DNA of 64,000 bases from Bin87 sp965221295 (GTDB taxonomy: Bacteria > Chloroflexota > Dehalococcoidia > Lucifugimonadales > UBA3495). The DNA is taken from contig OZ244879.1 in the NCBI GenBank assembly GCA_965221295.1, positions 2,914,001 through 2,978,000 on the forward strand. Direction: 5' to 3'. The notes under the pieces were generated by a model. That model saw only the letters and a program-made list of their open reading frames with translations, had not been told where the DNA came from and made no database searches. This document shows, one piece after another, positions 45,849-54,268 of this stretch (position 1 is the stretch's first letter; every line of letters begins with the position of its first letter). Position numbers and translations under genes: made by a program.

Positions 45849-46874
45849 ATGCCGACTCCGACGCGGTTTGCGCCGTTTGTCGCGCAGTTCCAAAACTCCC
45901 TCGCGCTTTCCGGCGTGTATTTCGCCAACATGAACCAGAACCCAAACGCCAAGCGGCCGGGCGGCGCTGGGCTGCGGCGCCGCATCTTCACGCTTCTGGA
46001 ACCGACGGCCTCAGATTCCGGGCGCCCAATGCCAATGCTAGGGGGCGCCAATCCGGCCTTCCTGGTCGAACTGAGTTTGGTAACGATCATCCTCTTCAAC
46101 TCGGTTTCTCTGATCCTTTGGACGGTTCCCCGGTTCGCCGCTTCTTTCGCCCTGGGCTTCCACGTCATCGAGTATTGCACCGTTGCGGTGTTCCTGATGG
46201 AATACGCTCTGCGCCTGTGGACCGCGCCAGAGGGATATGGCGACGACAACGCGTCAGATTGGCGCTGCCGTTGGCGTTTCGTCCGCTCTCCCAACGCCGT
46301 GATAGATGCTGCGGCGTTGGCTCCATCTGCAATCGCCGTGATCGTCCTGCTGTCCAGCGGCGCTGGCCCCAGCCTGTCATTTCTCCTGACCGTTCGGCTC
46401 CTGACACGCACCGCCAAGCTGGCCCGGTACTTTCCCGCGGCGCGCAGATTGGGAACCGCGTTGCGACTGAAGGGCAGCCAACTGCTGACCACCGTAGCCG
46501 GATTGCTGATCGCGTTGGTCATCGCGGCCACACTGATGTACTTCGCAGAAACCAAGGCTCAGCCAGAGGTTTTCCCCAGCATACCGGCCGCCATGTGGTG
46601 GAGCGTGGTGACGCTGACAACGGTGGGTTACGGAGACGCCGTGCCGGTGACCGGTCCCGGGCGCACCCTGGCCGCCATCATCGCAGTGCTGGGCATCGGC
46701 CTATTTGCATTGCCCGCCGGGATTCTCAGCGCCGGTTTGGTGGAGACTGACGCCGCCGCCGGAGGGGGAGCTATACCACCACGGGACACCGCACAGTACG
46801 TGGGCGATCCTTGCCCACACTGCGGACAACCGATGTCCGCTGATCGCGAATCCCAACGGCCCAACGCCAATTAG
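45849..46874 (+). CDS. Voltage-gated-type potassium channel
   Basis: 341-aa six-helix ion channel. Hydrophobic segments near residues 70-95, 100-120, 150-175 and 180-200 form a voltage-sensor-like domain. The S4 equivalent TVRLLTRTAKLARYF has four regularly spaced positive charges. The pore carries WWSVVTLTTVGYGDAVPV with the TVGYGD potassium filter, followed by LFALPAGILSAGLVE (S6). A short C-terminus has a single CPHCG knuckle, half of a zinc ribbon. The start is uncertain: no RBS is visible at 45849, and an internal ATG at 45930 is an alternative. Its stop overlaps the gltX stop region by four bases. Confidence 0.88.
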   Translation: MPTPTRFAPFVAQFQNSLALSGVYFANMNQNPNAKRPGGAGLRRRIFTLLEPTASDSGRPMPMLGGANPAFLVELSLVTIILFNSVSLILWTVPRFAASFALGFHVIEYCTVAVFLMEYALRLWTAPEGYGDDNASDWRCRWRFVRSPNAVIDAAALAPSAIAVIVLLSSGAGPSLSFLLTVRLLTRTAKLARYFPAARRLGTALRLKGSQLLTTVAGLLIALVIAATLMYFAETKAQPEVFPSIPAAMWWSVVTLTTVGYGDAVPVTGPGRTLAAIIAVLGIGLFALPAGILSAGLVETDAAAGGGAIPPRDTAQYVGDPCPHCGQPMSADRESQRPNAN

Positions 46875-48343
46875 AGGTCGGACAACTTTTCCTCCGCCGC
46901 CGCCAACCGCTGCAGGCACCGGTCACGACCCATCACTGCCATCATTTCAAACAGCGGAGGGGTCGCGGTGCGGCCCGTGATGGCGGTGCGCAACGCGCCG
47001 AAGAACTGCCGGCCCGACAAATCCAAATCCTTGCCTGCGGCCCTCAGCAACGATTCCAAGCGCTCGTAGTTGAAATCGGAGTCGTTGACCGCCGCAACGT
47101 CGTTGGCGGCTCGGCGCAGCGCCGCCAGCGTGGTCGGAGCGTCCATCCCGCGCTGCACGATGCTGGCCGCTTCGTACTCTAAGGAGTCTTCAAAGAAATA
47201 CCTGAGCATCTCGGGCGCTTCAGCCAAGGTCTTGAGTCGTTCCTGGGCCAGTGGGACGATGCGCAACAGGTAGTCCGGTTCGATGGGCAGGAGATCATCG
47301 GGGTAGGCGCGCTCCAAAAACGGCACGATGCGATCTGCGAGGTCGCCAACATCCATTTGCCGAATGTACACGCCGTTCATCCACTGGAGCTTGTCCAGGT
47401 CAAATATGGCCGCCGGCTTGCCGACGCGCTCCAGCGTGAAATTGTCGCGGATGGTATCCACCGTCATCACGTCGGTTTCCCCATCCAGAGACCAGCCCAG
47501 GAGCGCCATGAAGTTGATCAAAGCCTCTGGTACAAAGCCGTCATCCCGGTACTCCATCAACGAGGTGGCGCCGTGCCTCTTGGACAGCTTGGCGCGGTCG
47601 GAGCCAAGGATCATGGGCAGGTGCCCGAATTGGGGCATCGGCAAGTCCAGGGCCCGGTACAACTGCACGTGGCGCGGCGTGCTGGGCAACCACTCCTCGG
47701 CGCGCAGCACGTGGCTGATCGCCATGGCGTGGTCGTCCACTACGACCGCCATGTGGTAGGTGGGAAAGCCGTCGGACTTGACCAGGACGAAGTCGTCGGT
47801 CAGCTCGTTCTGCCATTCCACGCGCCCTCGGATGACATCCTCCACCGACGTTACGCCCGACTGGGGCATGGCGAATCGCACCACCGATGGCAGTCCTGCG
47901 GTGGCGTTGGCCTCGCGTTCCTCGCCGGAAAGATAACGACAATGGCTGTCGTAACCCTGCCGCTGTTTATTGCGGGCCTGTTCCTTTCGCAATTCCGCCA
48001 CCCTTTCCGGCGTGCAATAACAGCGGTAAGCGTTGCCTGAAGCCAGCAATTGATCGGCGGCGGCGTTGTAGCGTTCCAGCCGTTCGGACTGGAAGTACGG
48101 CCCGTACGGACCGCCCACTCGCGGCCCTTCGTCCCAATCGATTCCCAGCCATTCCAGCCCGTCGAGGATATGGTCCACGGCGCCTTCGGTGATGCGGCCC
48201 TGGTCGGTATCCTCGACACGAACCACAAACTGGCCGCCGTGTCGGCGAGCGAACAGCCAGTTGAACATGGCGGTGCGAATGTTGCCGATGTGGGGATTGC
48301 CGGTAGGGCTGGGCGCGTAGCGAACGCGAACGGTGGTAGACAT
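46871..48343 (-). CDS. gltX: Glutamyl-tRNA synthetase
   Basis: Class I synthetase, 490 aa. RYAPSPTGNPHIGNIRTAMFNWLFAR contains the HIGH-equivalent HIGN; KLSKRHGATSL is the KMSKS loop. DTDQGR and YCTPERVAELR are typical of bacterial GluRS. The C-terminal helical anticodon domain ends ERCLQRLAAAEEKLSDL-like. The frame is open upstream but the ATG at 48343, with AGGAG ten bases before it, begins the conserved part. It lies downstream of glnS on the same strand, separated only by the restriction-modification genes. Confidence 0.95.
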   Translation of the reverse strand: MSTTVRVRYAPSPTGNPHIGNIRTAMFNWLFARRHGGQFVVRVEDTDQGRITEGAVDHILDGLEWLGIDWDEGPRVGGPYGPYFQSERLERYNAAADQLLASGNAYRCYCTPERVAELRKEQARNKQRQGYDSHCRYLSGEEREANATAGLPSVVRFAMPQSGVTSVEDVIRGRVEWQNELTDDFVLVKSDGFPTYHMAVVVDDHAMAISHVLRAEEWLPSTPRHVQLYRALDLPMPQFGHLPMILGSDRAKLSKRHGATSLMEYRDDGFVPEALINFMALLGWSLDGETDVMTVDTIRDNFTLERVGKPAAIFDLDKLQWMNGVYIRQMDVGDLADRIVPFLERAYPDDLLPIEPDYLLRIVPLAQERLKTLAEAPEMLRYFFEDSLEYEAASIVQRGMDAPTTLAALRRAANDVAAVNDSDFNYERLESLLRAAGKDLDLSGRQFFGALRTAITGRTATPPLFEMMAVMGRDRCLQRLAAAEEKLSDL

Positions 48344-48558
48344 GGCGTTTGGGTCTCCTGGGACGGGGCGGCTCGCGCCTGAGTAAGCGATGGGTCGGCC
48401 CGAAAGGCGCCGTTTGCGCCGCCGCCTCTTGACGCTAGTATCGCCATCGATTATACTGCAAGGCAATTACCCCCCTGCGGATTTCCTGCTCGCAAGCGCA
48501 GGCCCAAAGGGGTTATTTTTTGTCAGTTACATCCACGCAGACCAAGGTTTGGGACTTT

Positions 48559-49284
48559 CTAGCATTGGTACATCACCCGGAATTCAGCGATGTTACGATA
48601 CAATCCCGAGCGTTCTTGGGCGGTGCGTCCGTATCCACGCCAGTAGGCCAAGAATTCACTTTCAGATTGAAAAACGCCTCTTCCTCGCTGAAAATCAGTG
48701 ATCGTTCCGCTGATACTCCCGATATTCGCGGTATTGCCACTGCCAGCTTTGTCGCCGGCTATTTGCCACTTTTCCTGCATGAAGACCTGTACATCAGCAA
48801 ATGGCACAGGGATGGCATCAAGCGTTGCCGGAGAGTATACTTGTGCAGCGGAAGCATGGTTGGCATCAATACGCCGATAGACAAACCCGATGATTCAGTG
48901 CTGGGTATATTGTGTGAACTGGAATGTTATATTTTTATTGCCGTTGCGCAAAAAACTGGTATAACTTCCCAAAGTGAAAGAAAAACGGTCTCCCGCTCGC
49001 TCTATGTAGGTTGTCTTAACGTCGATCGCGATCTTCTTTTGGTCGTCCTCGTTTGTGGCGAGCGTGAAATCGGGATAATAGTTTTGTTTGTTCGCCTCGT
49101 ACAGGGTCAACCCTCGGCGACGAGCGAATGACGCAACTGCCTGCCGCGCAATATTCTCGAATATTGTGCTGAGGACCTTGGTGTCGGAACTCAGCGGATA
49201 GATCCGCCCCCTACGGTCAATGATTCCACAAACGCCATAGCCGTTTTCCAAGCCGGCCAAAAAATCAAGAACGTAATCCTTCAT
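48559..49284 (-). pseudogene. EcoRV-like type II restriction endonuclease, interrupted by one in-frame TGA
   Basis: The frame from ATG 49284 to the final stop at 48559 encodes 241 positions, versus 245 in EcoRV. It matches EcoRV throughout: CGIIDRRGRIYPLSSDTKVLS, YPDFTL with D72, IAIDVKTTY with D88 and K90, Glu 43 in STIFE, and the recognition loop AGSGNTANIGS. One codon, 130 (48895-48897), is TGA between QYTQH and IIGFVYRR; EcoRV has Trp (TGG) there. TGA is a normal stop elsewhere in the window, so the product would be truncated before the recognition loop unless read through. Start overlaps the methylase stop (ATGA). GC is visibly lower than flanking genes. Confidence 0.9.
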
Positions 49285-50123
49285 CCGAGCACCAAACCTT
49301 CTTGCATCGGGTGGCGTAGCGATTCACTCGCCCCAAGATGGTAGTAGTGTGAAACGGTGGCAATTTCGTAACCATCGAACCAGTCAAATAGGCGGTCATT
49401 GCGTCGGAACCGATTCTCCACCCACATTGAGTACAGAAATCGGCAAGGAGCGTTCTTCAGGGCTTGCGCCAACTCGTAACCTTCCTGGTCGCTCCAACTA
49501 TTGTAGTAATCGGTGAAACGACCAGAGTAGGGCGGATCAGCGTAGATGAAATCTTCCTCGTTGACCGTTTCTATTACCGTTCTCCAATCGGCGCAGACAA
49601 AATCCCAGTCCCGGCCGCGCATTGCGTTGCTGGCCCATTGCACCTGATTGCATATCTTGGTGACGTAAGCCTGCCTAAACCGCTCCGTTTTCTTGCAAAA
49701 TGGAGTATTGAACTGGCCTTTCCGGTTGAATCGCATCAGCCCATTGAAGCACGCCCGGCTTACGAACAAAAAATCCAGCGGGTCGCCCTCGTTGTTGAAG
49801 CGCTCCCTGATCTGATAATACCGGTCAGAGCCTTCAACACGAAGAAGTTCGCCCTCCCGCTGTAGGTAAGCTTCTACCACGGCGGCGGTAATCTGTCCCC
49901 TCTGGATTGCCCGGTAGAAATCGATGATCGGGACGCAGGAATCGGCGACCAATGCCCGTTTTGGCCTGATGTTCAACAGAACCGCACCCGATCCCAAGAA
50001 CGGTTCCACCCAACGCCCGTTCCATTCCCAATCAACGTGGTCCGCGATGAACGGGACCAGTTTGGTCTTGATGCCCTGAGTCTTGATGGGCGGCGCTTTC
50101 GGTTTGGACATGTTGGGAATCAT
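49281..50123 (-). CDS. EcoRV-type N6-adenine DNA methyltransferase (D12 class, Dam family)
   Basis: 280-aa modification enzyme expected to methylate adenine in GATATC. The SAM motif is VEPFLGSGAVLLN, and the catalytic motif DPPYSGR lies near residue 195. QGIKTKLVPFI and CFNGLMRFNRKGQFNTPFCKK match M.EcoRV as I recall it. It starts eight bases after the glnS stop, with AAGGG overlapping that stop, and its own stop overlaps the endonuclease start by four bases. AT-richer than neighbours: a horizontally acquired operon. The gene looks intact, so it could still protect DNA or act as an orphan methylase. Confidence 0.92.
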   Translation of the reverse strand: MIPNMSKPKAPPIKTQGIKTKLVPFIADHVDWEWNGRWVEPFLGSGAVLLNIRPKRALVADSCVPIIDFYRAIQRGQITAAVVEAYLQREGELLRVEGSDRYYQIRERFNNEGDPLDFLFVSRACFNGLMRFNRKGQFNTPFCKKTERFRQAYVTKICNQVQWASNAMRGRDWDFVCADWRTVIETVNEEDFIYADPPYSGRFTDYYNSWSDQEGYELAQALKNAPCRFLYSMWVENRFRRNDRLFDWFDGYEIATVSHYYHLGASESLRHPMQEGLVLG

Positions 50124-50131
50124 TGGGTTGG

Positions 50132-51838
50132 CTACCCTTGTTGCTGGCTGATGCGGGCCCAGCTGTCGCGCAGCGTCGTGGTGCGGTTGAACACGGGCGC
50201 GCCAGGCTTCGAATCAGGGTCGGCGCAGAAATATCCCAGCCGCTCGAACTGGAAGCGCTCTCCCGGTTGAGCCGCCGAGAGGGCCGGCTCCGCCATCGCG
50301 GTCGCCACCCGCAATGACTCGGCGTTGATCAAATCCACGAAATCATCGCCCGAATCGGCGGCTGCTCCGGCCGGGTCCGGGTCGTTGAACAGGTTGTCGT
50401 ACAATCGCACCTCCAGGGGAACCGCGTGCGCCGCCGATACCCAGTGAATCGTCCCGCGCACTCGCCGGCCATCGGGCGCGTTGCCGCCCCTGCTGTCGGG
50501 GTCGTAGGTGCAATGCGCTTCAACCACGTTGCCATCGGCGTCTTTCACCACCTGATGGCAGGTGACGAGGCAGGCGTAGCGTAATCTGACCTCCTGGCCC
50601 GGCGACAGCCGGTAGAATCGCCTGGGCGGATCCTCCATAAAGTCGTCGCGCTCGATGTAAATTTCTCGACTGAAGGGAACGCTGCGGGAACCCATGGCGT
50701 CGTCTTCGGGGTTATTGATCGCCTGGAACTCTTCGCTTTCACCTTCGGGGTAATTGGTGATCACCACTTTCAGCGGGTTCAACACAGCCATCCGGCGCGC
50801 GGCGCGGCGGTTCAGGTCTTCGCGCAGGCAATGTTCCAGTAGCGCCAGCTCCGTAACGGTGTTGCGGCGCGCCACGCCGACCCGTGCGCACATGTCGCGG
50901 ATTGACTCCGGCGTGTACCCCCGCCGCCGCAATGCGCTGAGCGTGGGCATACGGGGGTCATCCCAACCCGCAACGTGGTGGTCTTCCACGAGACGCCGCA
51001 GCATACGTTTGCTCATCACCGTGTGGGTTAGATTCAAGCGTGCGAACTCGATCTGCCGGCTGCGGTAGATGCCCAACGCCTCCTGGCACCAATCGTATAG
51101 CGGTCGGTGGTCTTCAAACTCTAGGGTGCACAGCGAATGCGTGATGCCCTCAATGGAGTCGGAAAGTGAGTGAGCGAAGTCATACATAGGGTAGATGCAC
51201 CAGGCGCTTCCCGTTCGGTGGTGCTCCGCGTGTCGAATTCGGTACAGCGCCGGATCGCGCATGTTCAGGTTCGGCGACGCCATGTCGATCTTGGCGCGCA
51301 GCACGTATTCGCCGTCGGCAAATTCGCCGGCCCGCATCCTGCGGAAGAGGTCCAGGTTTTCTTCGGTCGTGCGATTGCGATCCGGACTCTCCCTTCCTGG
51401 TTCTGTCAACGTGCCCCGATATTCGCGAATCTCGTCCGCGCTGAGGCTGTCAACATAGGCGTTGCCGTCCAAGATGAGGCGCTCGGCAAATTGGTAGAGT
51501 TGCTCGAAGTAGTCCGACGCGTAGTACAAATGCTCGTTCCAATCAAAACCCAGCCACTTGACGTCCGCCAGGATGGATTCGACGTATTCGACGTCCTCGC
51601 GGGTGGGGTTGGTGTCGTCGAACCTCATGTGGCAGCGGGCGCCGGGGAATTGTTCGCCCACGCCAAAGTTGAGACAGATGGATTTGGCATGGCCGATGTG
51701 CAGGTAACCGTTGGGCTCGGGCGGAAAACGCGTGACGACACGGCCATCATAGGCGCCAGCGGCGCGGTCTTCGGCAATGATGGCGCGAATGAAATCAGCG
51801 GGTTGTTCCCCGGAAGTCACGCTTTGATTGTCGCTCAT
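50132..51838 (-). CDS. glnS: Glutaminyl-tRNA synthetase
   Basis: 568-aa class I synthetase that charges tRNA-Gln directly. FPPEPNGYLHIGHAKSI holds HIGH; THTVMSKRMLRRLVE holds KMSK. YDFAHSLSDSIEGITHSLCT and EFEDHRPLYDW are GlnRS-specific. The C-terminal beta-barrel anticodon domain includes NYPEGE and PFSREIYIERDDF. Many bacteria lack GlnRS and use GluRS plus GatCAB, so the gene suggests an acquired or retained direct route. rluD lies 52 bases upstream on the same strand, and the methyltransferase follows directly. Confidence 0.96.
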   Translation of the reverse strand: MSDNQSVTSGEQPADFIRAIIAEDRAAGAYDGRVVTRFPPEPNGYLHIGHAKSICLNFGVGEQFPGARCHMRFDDTNPTREDVEYVESILADVKWLGFDWNEHLYYASDYFEQLYQFAERLILDGNAYVDSLSADEIREYRGTLTEPGRESPDRNRTTEENLDLFRRMRAGEFADGEYVLRAKIDMASPNLNMRDPALYRIRHAEHHRTGSAWCIYPMYDFAHSLSDSIEGITHSLCTLEFEDHRPLYDWCQEALGIYRSRQIEFARLNLTHTVMSKRMLRRLVEDHHVAGWDDPRMPTLSALRRRGYTPESIRDMCARVGVARRNTVTELALLEHCLREDLNRRAARRMAVLNPLKVVITNYPEGESEEFQAINNPEDDAMGSRSVPFSREIYIERDDFMEDPPRRFYRLSPGQEVRLRYACLVTCHQVVKDADGNVVEAHCTYDPDSRGGNAPDGRRVRGTIHWVSAAHAVPLEVRLYDNLFNDPDPAGAAADSGDDFVDLINAESLRVATAMAEPALSAAQPGERFQFERLGYFCADPDSKPGAPVFNRTTTLRDSWARISQQQG

Positions 51839-51890
51839 AATGCTCTGCCTGTCTCGAAAGATTCACGTTCAGCATATCCTAGCCAGGCGA

Positions 51891-52847
51891 TTATGGCGAA
51901 CCTCCGGCCCGAAGCGCGGCTAGCGCGCGTTCCAAGTCGTCGGGCAGCCCGGCATGGCGCTCTATCCACTGATCCGTGGTCGGGTGTCGGAATCCCAGAC
52001 GCGTGGCATGGAGGAATTGTCGATTTAGCAACCTGTCGGCCTTGCCATACACGCTGTCCCCCCAAATTGGGTATCCCAGGTAAGCGAGATGAACCCGAAT
52101 CTGGTGGGTGCGTCCCGTCTCCAGCCTCGCCACCAGCAGGGTATGGCTCGGCAGGTTTTCCTCCGTTTGGTACTGCGTGCGCGCGGTTCGGCCTCCAGCA
52201 GTAACCGCCATGCGCTGCCGGTGGCGCGGGTCGCGGCCAATGGGCGCGTCGATGACGCCGGAATCGGGCGTGACCAGTCCCACCGCCACGGCCACGTATT
52301 CCTTGAAGAATTCCCGCCGCTGCATCTGTTCCGTTAGGCTCTGGTGCGCCATTTGGGTCTTGGCGGCCACCAGCAAACCGGAAGTTCCCAAATCCAGCCG
52401 ATGCACTATCCCGGGCCGCAGTTCGCCCCCGATTCCGCGAATGTCGGGACAACGCGCCAGCAAGGCGTTGACCAATGTGCCATCCGGGTGGCCGGGCCCT
52501 GGGTGCACGGGAAGGCCGGCCGGCTTGTCCACCACCACCACATCGGCATCCTCATAGACCACCGATAGCGGAATGTCCTGCGGGATCAGGTCGGACGCTG
52601 GCCTGGACTTTGGCACGCACACCCTGACCACGTCATGGGCTCTGACTCGCTGCGCCGCCCGCGCCACGCTACCGTTTATGGTGACGCAGCCTTCCGACGC
52701 CAGACCCTGCAAGCGACTTCTGGAGAGACCCGCCGCAGACAGCTCCGGTCGTCCGGCCAGCCAGGCATCAAGACGGGTTGGATGGGGATCGCGTTCAGCA
52801 TGGAAGCGGAATTCCGCCTCGAATTCGTGGGCATCCGCAGGCGTCAT
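51891..52847 (-). CDS. rluD: RluA-family 23S rRNA pseudouridine synthase
   Basis: 318-aa RluA-family enzyme. An N-terminal S4 domain (LDAWLAGRPELSAAGLSRSRLQGL) is followed by the catalytic domain with PGIVHRLDLGTSGLLV, where the Asp of HRLDxxTSG is the nucleophile. KPAGLPVHPGPGHPDGTL and LETGRTHQIRVHLAYLGYPIWGD are typical of RluD. It probably modifies helix 69 positions in 23S rRNA. The ATG at 52847 overlaps the lspA stop (ATGA), and this lspA-rluD pairing is common in bacteria. RluC or RluA specificity is not excluded. Confidence 0.9.
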   Translation of the reverse strand: MTPADAHEFEAEFRFHAERDPHPTRLDAWLAGRPELSAAGLSRSRLQGLASEGCVTINGSVARAAQRVRAHDVVRVCVPKSRPASDLIPQDIPLSVVYEDADVVVVDKPAGLPVHPGPGHPDGTLVNALLARCPDIRGIGGELRPGIVHRLDLGTSGLLVAAKTQMAHQSLTEQMQRREFFKEYVAVAVGLVTPDSGVIDAPIGRDPRHRQRMAVTAGGRTARTQYQTEENLPSHTLLVARLETGRTHQIRVHLAYLGYPIWGDSVYGKADRLLNRQFLHATRLGFRHPTTDQWIERHAGLPDDLERALAALRAGGSP

Positions 52848-53494
52848 GGCGGGCGTTCCACCGAGTGCACGATCCGCTCGCGGGCGCCGCAGTCGGCGCA
52901 CCGGGCGCCGTTGGGCAAGGCGATCATCAGTCCGTCGCACAAGGGACAAAAGAGTCCATCGGCGGTCTCCCCCGAGTAGCGGGACGCTGCGGGGATGACG
53001 GTCGGCCCAGCTTCAGTCTCGTTGTCTCGGCGCGTCACCAACAGCCAGCCCATCAAGACCATACCGACGACTATGGCGGAATCGGCAAGGTTGAAGACCG
53101 GCCACGGTCCAACGTCGATGAAGTCGGTAACGTAGCCCTGGTGGATCCGGTCAATTAAATTTCCCAAGGCGCCCCCCAGCATCAGGGCAATACTGGTTCG
53201 GAGCAGAGGCGTGGGCCGCGTCTGAATCTGGTAGACGTAGGCTAGCACGACCACGCCCACCAGGGATATGACCAGCAGCGGCAAATTCTGGTCCTGGAAC
53301 AGGCCAAAGGCGCTGCCGGTATTGTGAACGTGCGTGAACCGGAAAAACCCGAGCTCCGGCCACGAATAACGCCACTCCAGGGTTTGGCGGACGACAAACT
53401 TGGTGAGCTGGTCCAGGGCCAGCGCCAGCGCCGCAAGTTGCAGGACAGTCCAGTCCCGGTAGATGGGCTTGCGGCCCTTCAGGAAGCGGAGCAT
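52844..53494 (-). CDS. lspA: Lipoprotein signal peptidase with C-terminal zinc-ribbon extension
   Basis: 216-aa inner-membrane aspartic protease that removes signal peptides from diacylated prolipoproteins. Four helices are visible. Catalytic Asp residues lie in GNLIDRIHQGYVTDFID and FNLADSAI, and HVHNTGSAFGLF is the conserved N-terminal motif. After the last helix (~residue 163) comes an unusual ~50-residue tail with FCPLCDGLMIALPNGARCADCG, a four-cysteine zinc ribbon not found in standard LspA. The ATG at 53494 lies two bases after the stop of the upstream hydrolase. Confidence 0.92.
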   Translation of the reverse strand: MLRFLKGRKPIYRDWTVLQLAALALALDQLTKFVVRQTLEWRYSWPELGFFRFTHVHNTGSAFGLFQDQNLPLLVISLVGVVVLAYVYQIQTRPTPLLRTSIALMLGGALGNLIDRIHQGYVTDFIDVGPWPVFNLADSAIVVGMVLMGWLLVTRRDNETEAGPTVIPAASRYSGETADGLFCPLCDGLMIALPNGARCADCGARERIVHSVERPP

Positions 53495-53496
53495 GT

Positions 53497-54141
53497 CTAG
53501 GGTTTGGCGAGGTGACTCAGGAAGAACTGCACCACGGCGTCGGCCATCTCGCGCTCGTGTCCAACCCAAAAGTGGTCGGCTCCCTCTACCACATGGTAGT
53601 CGGCAGGCGGATTGAATTTCGCCAGTTGTTCGTCCACGTTCTCGGCGGCGACCAAACGGTCCCGGTCTCCAGTGATGATCAGGCGAGGGGTCTTGGCCTT
53701 CTGCAGCGGGCTGCCGGTGATCGCTTCGATGGAGGGAGCCACCAGCGCGATGGCCTTTGGCTTCTTGTAGAGTTGCTTGTGGGCGCAGATTACTCGGGTA
53801 CTGAAGGAATAGCCACCCAGACCGATCCGGTCGTCGTCCACGTCAGGCAGGGCGCCCAGGAAGTCCATGGCCGTCAGAGCTTCCTCATGCTCCTTTTCCC
53901 CCTTGGCGTGTTCCCCCTGGCTGTTGCCCACGCCACGGAAATTGAACCGGAGCGAGGCGATGCCAGCGTCGGCCAACCCGAAGGTCACGGCGACGACCAC
54001 GTTGTTGTCCATGTTGCCGCCCATCAGCGGATGCGGGTGGCACATGACCACACCGGGAAAGGGGCCCTCGCCATCGGGTAGCGCGATGATGCCCTCAAAG
54101 GTCAAACCCTTGCTGATAAAGCTGACCGCGCTCTGCCGCAT
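53497..54141 (-). CDS. Alpha/beta hydrolase (dienelactone hydrolase-like)
   Basis: 214-aa alpha/beta-hydrolase. VVMCHPHPLMGGNMDNNVV is the oxyanion region typical of the YghX/'CocE-NonD-like' small hydrolases. RFNFRGVGNSQG follows, the nucleophile is in LGGYSFSTRV (the last Gly of GxSxG is Ser), the acid Asp is in ITGDRDRLV, and His in EGADHFWVG. No signal peptide. It begins the minus-strand run continuing with lspA and rluD, two bases apart, so may be expressed with them, but the function is unrelated as far as can be seen. Confidence 0.85.
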   Translation of the reverse strand: MRQSAVSFISKGLTFEGIIALPDGEGPFPGVVMCHPHPLMGGNMDNNVVVAVTFGLADAGIASLRFNFRGVGNSQGEHAKGEKEHEEALTAMDFLGALPDVDDDRIGLGGYSFSTRVICAHKQLYKKPKAIALVAPSIEAITGSPLQKAKTPRLIITGDRDRLVAAENVDEQLAKFNPPADYHVVEGADHFWVGHEREMADAVVQFFLSHLAKP

Positions 54142-54268
54142 GATGTCCCCTCCGTACCGTAGAATCGGGCATATTCATCATAACAGGTTTTGCGGTCCAT
54201 GCCGGTAGTGTGGATCCTTAGTTGATGCTAGAATAGCCCACAACCCACCCCAACTGCCTGGAGGCAAC

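Noticed and set aside
48470..48540. Terminator between the endonuclease gene and gltX
   Set aside because: CCTGCG/CGCAGG can pair and a T run follows on the plus strand, but no plus-strand gene ends here, and on the minus strand the T run is on the wrong side.
48895..48897. Idea that the whole genome decodes TGA as tryptophan
   Set aside because: Other genes here (for example the ATPase at 10638 and the cyclase ending at 23740) end at TGA at the expected family length, so TGA is an ordinary stop.
48520..49131. Plus-strand frame of 203 aa across the endonuclease gene
   Set aside because: Antisense shadow of the EcoRV-like gene, whose minus-strand frame has unmistakable family motifs.
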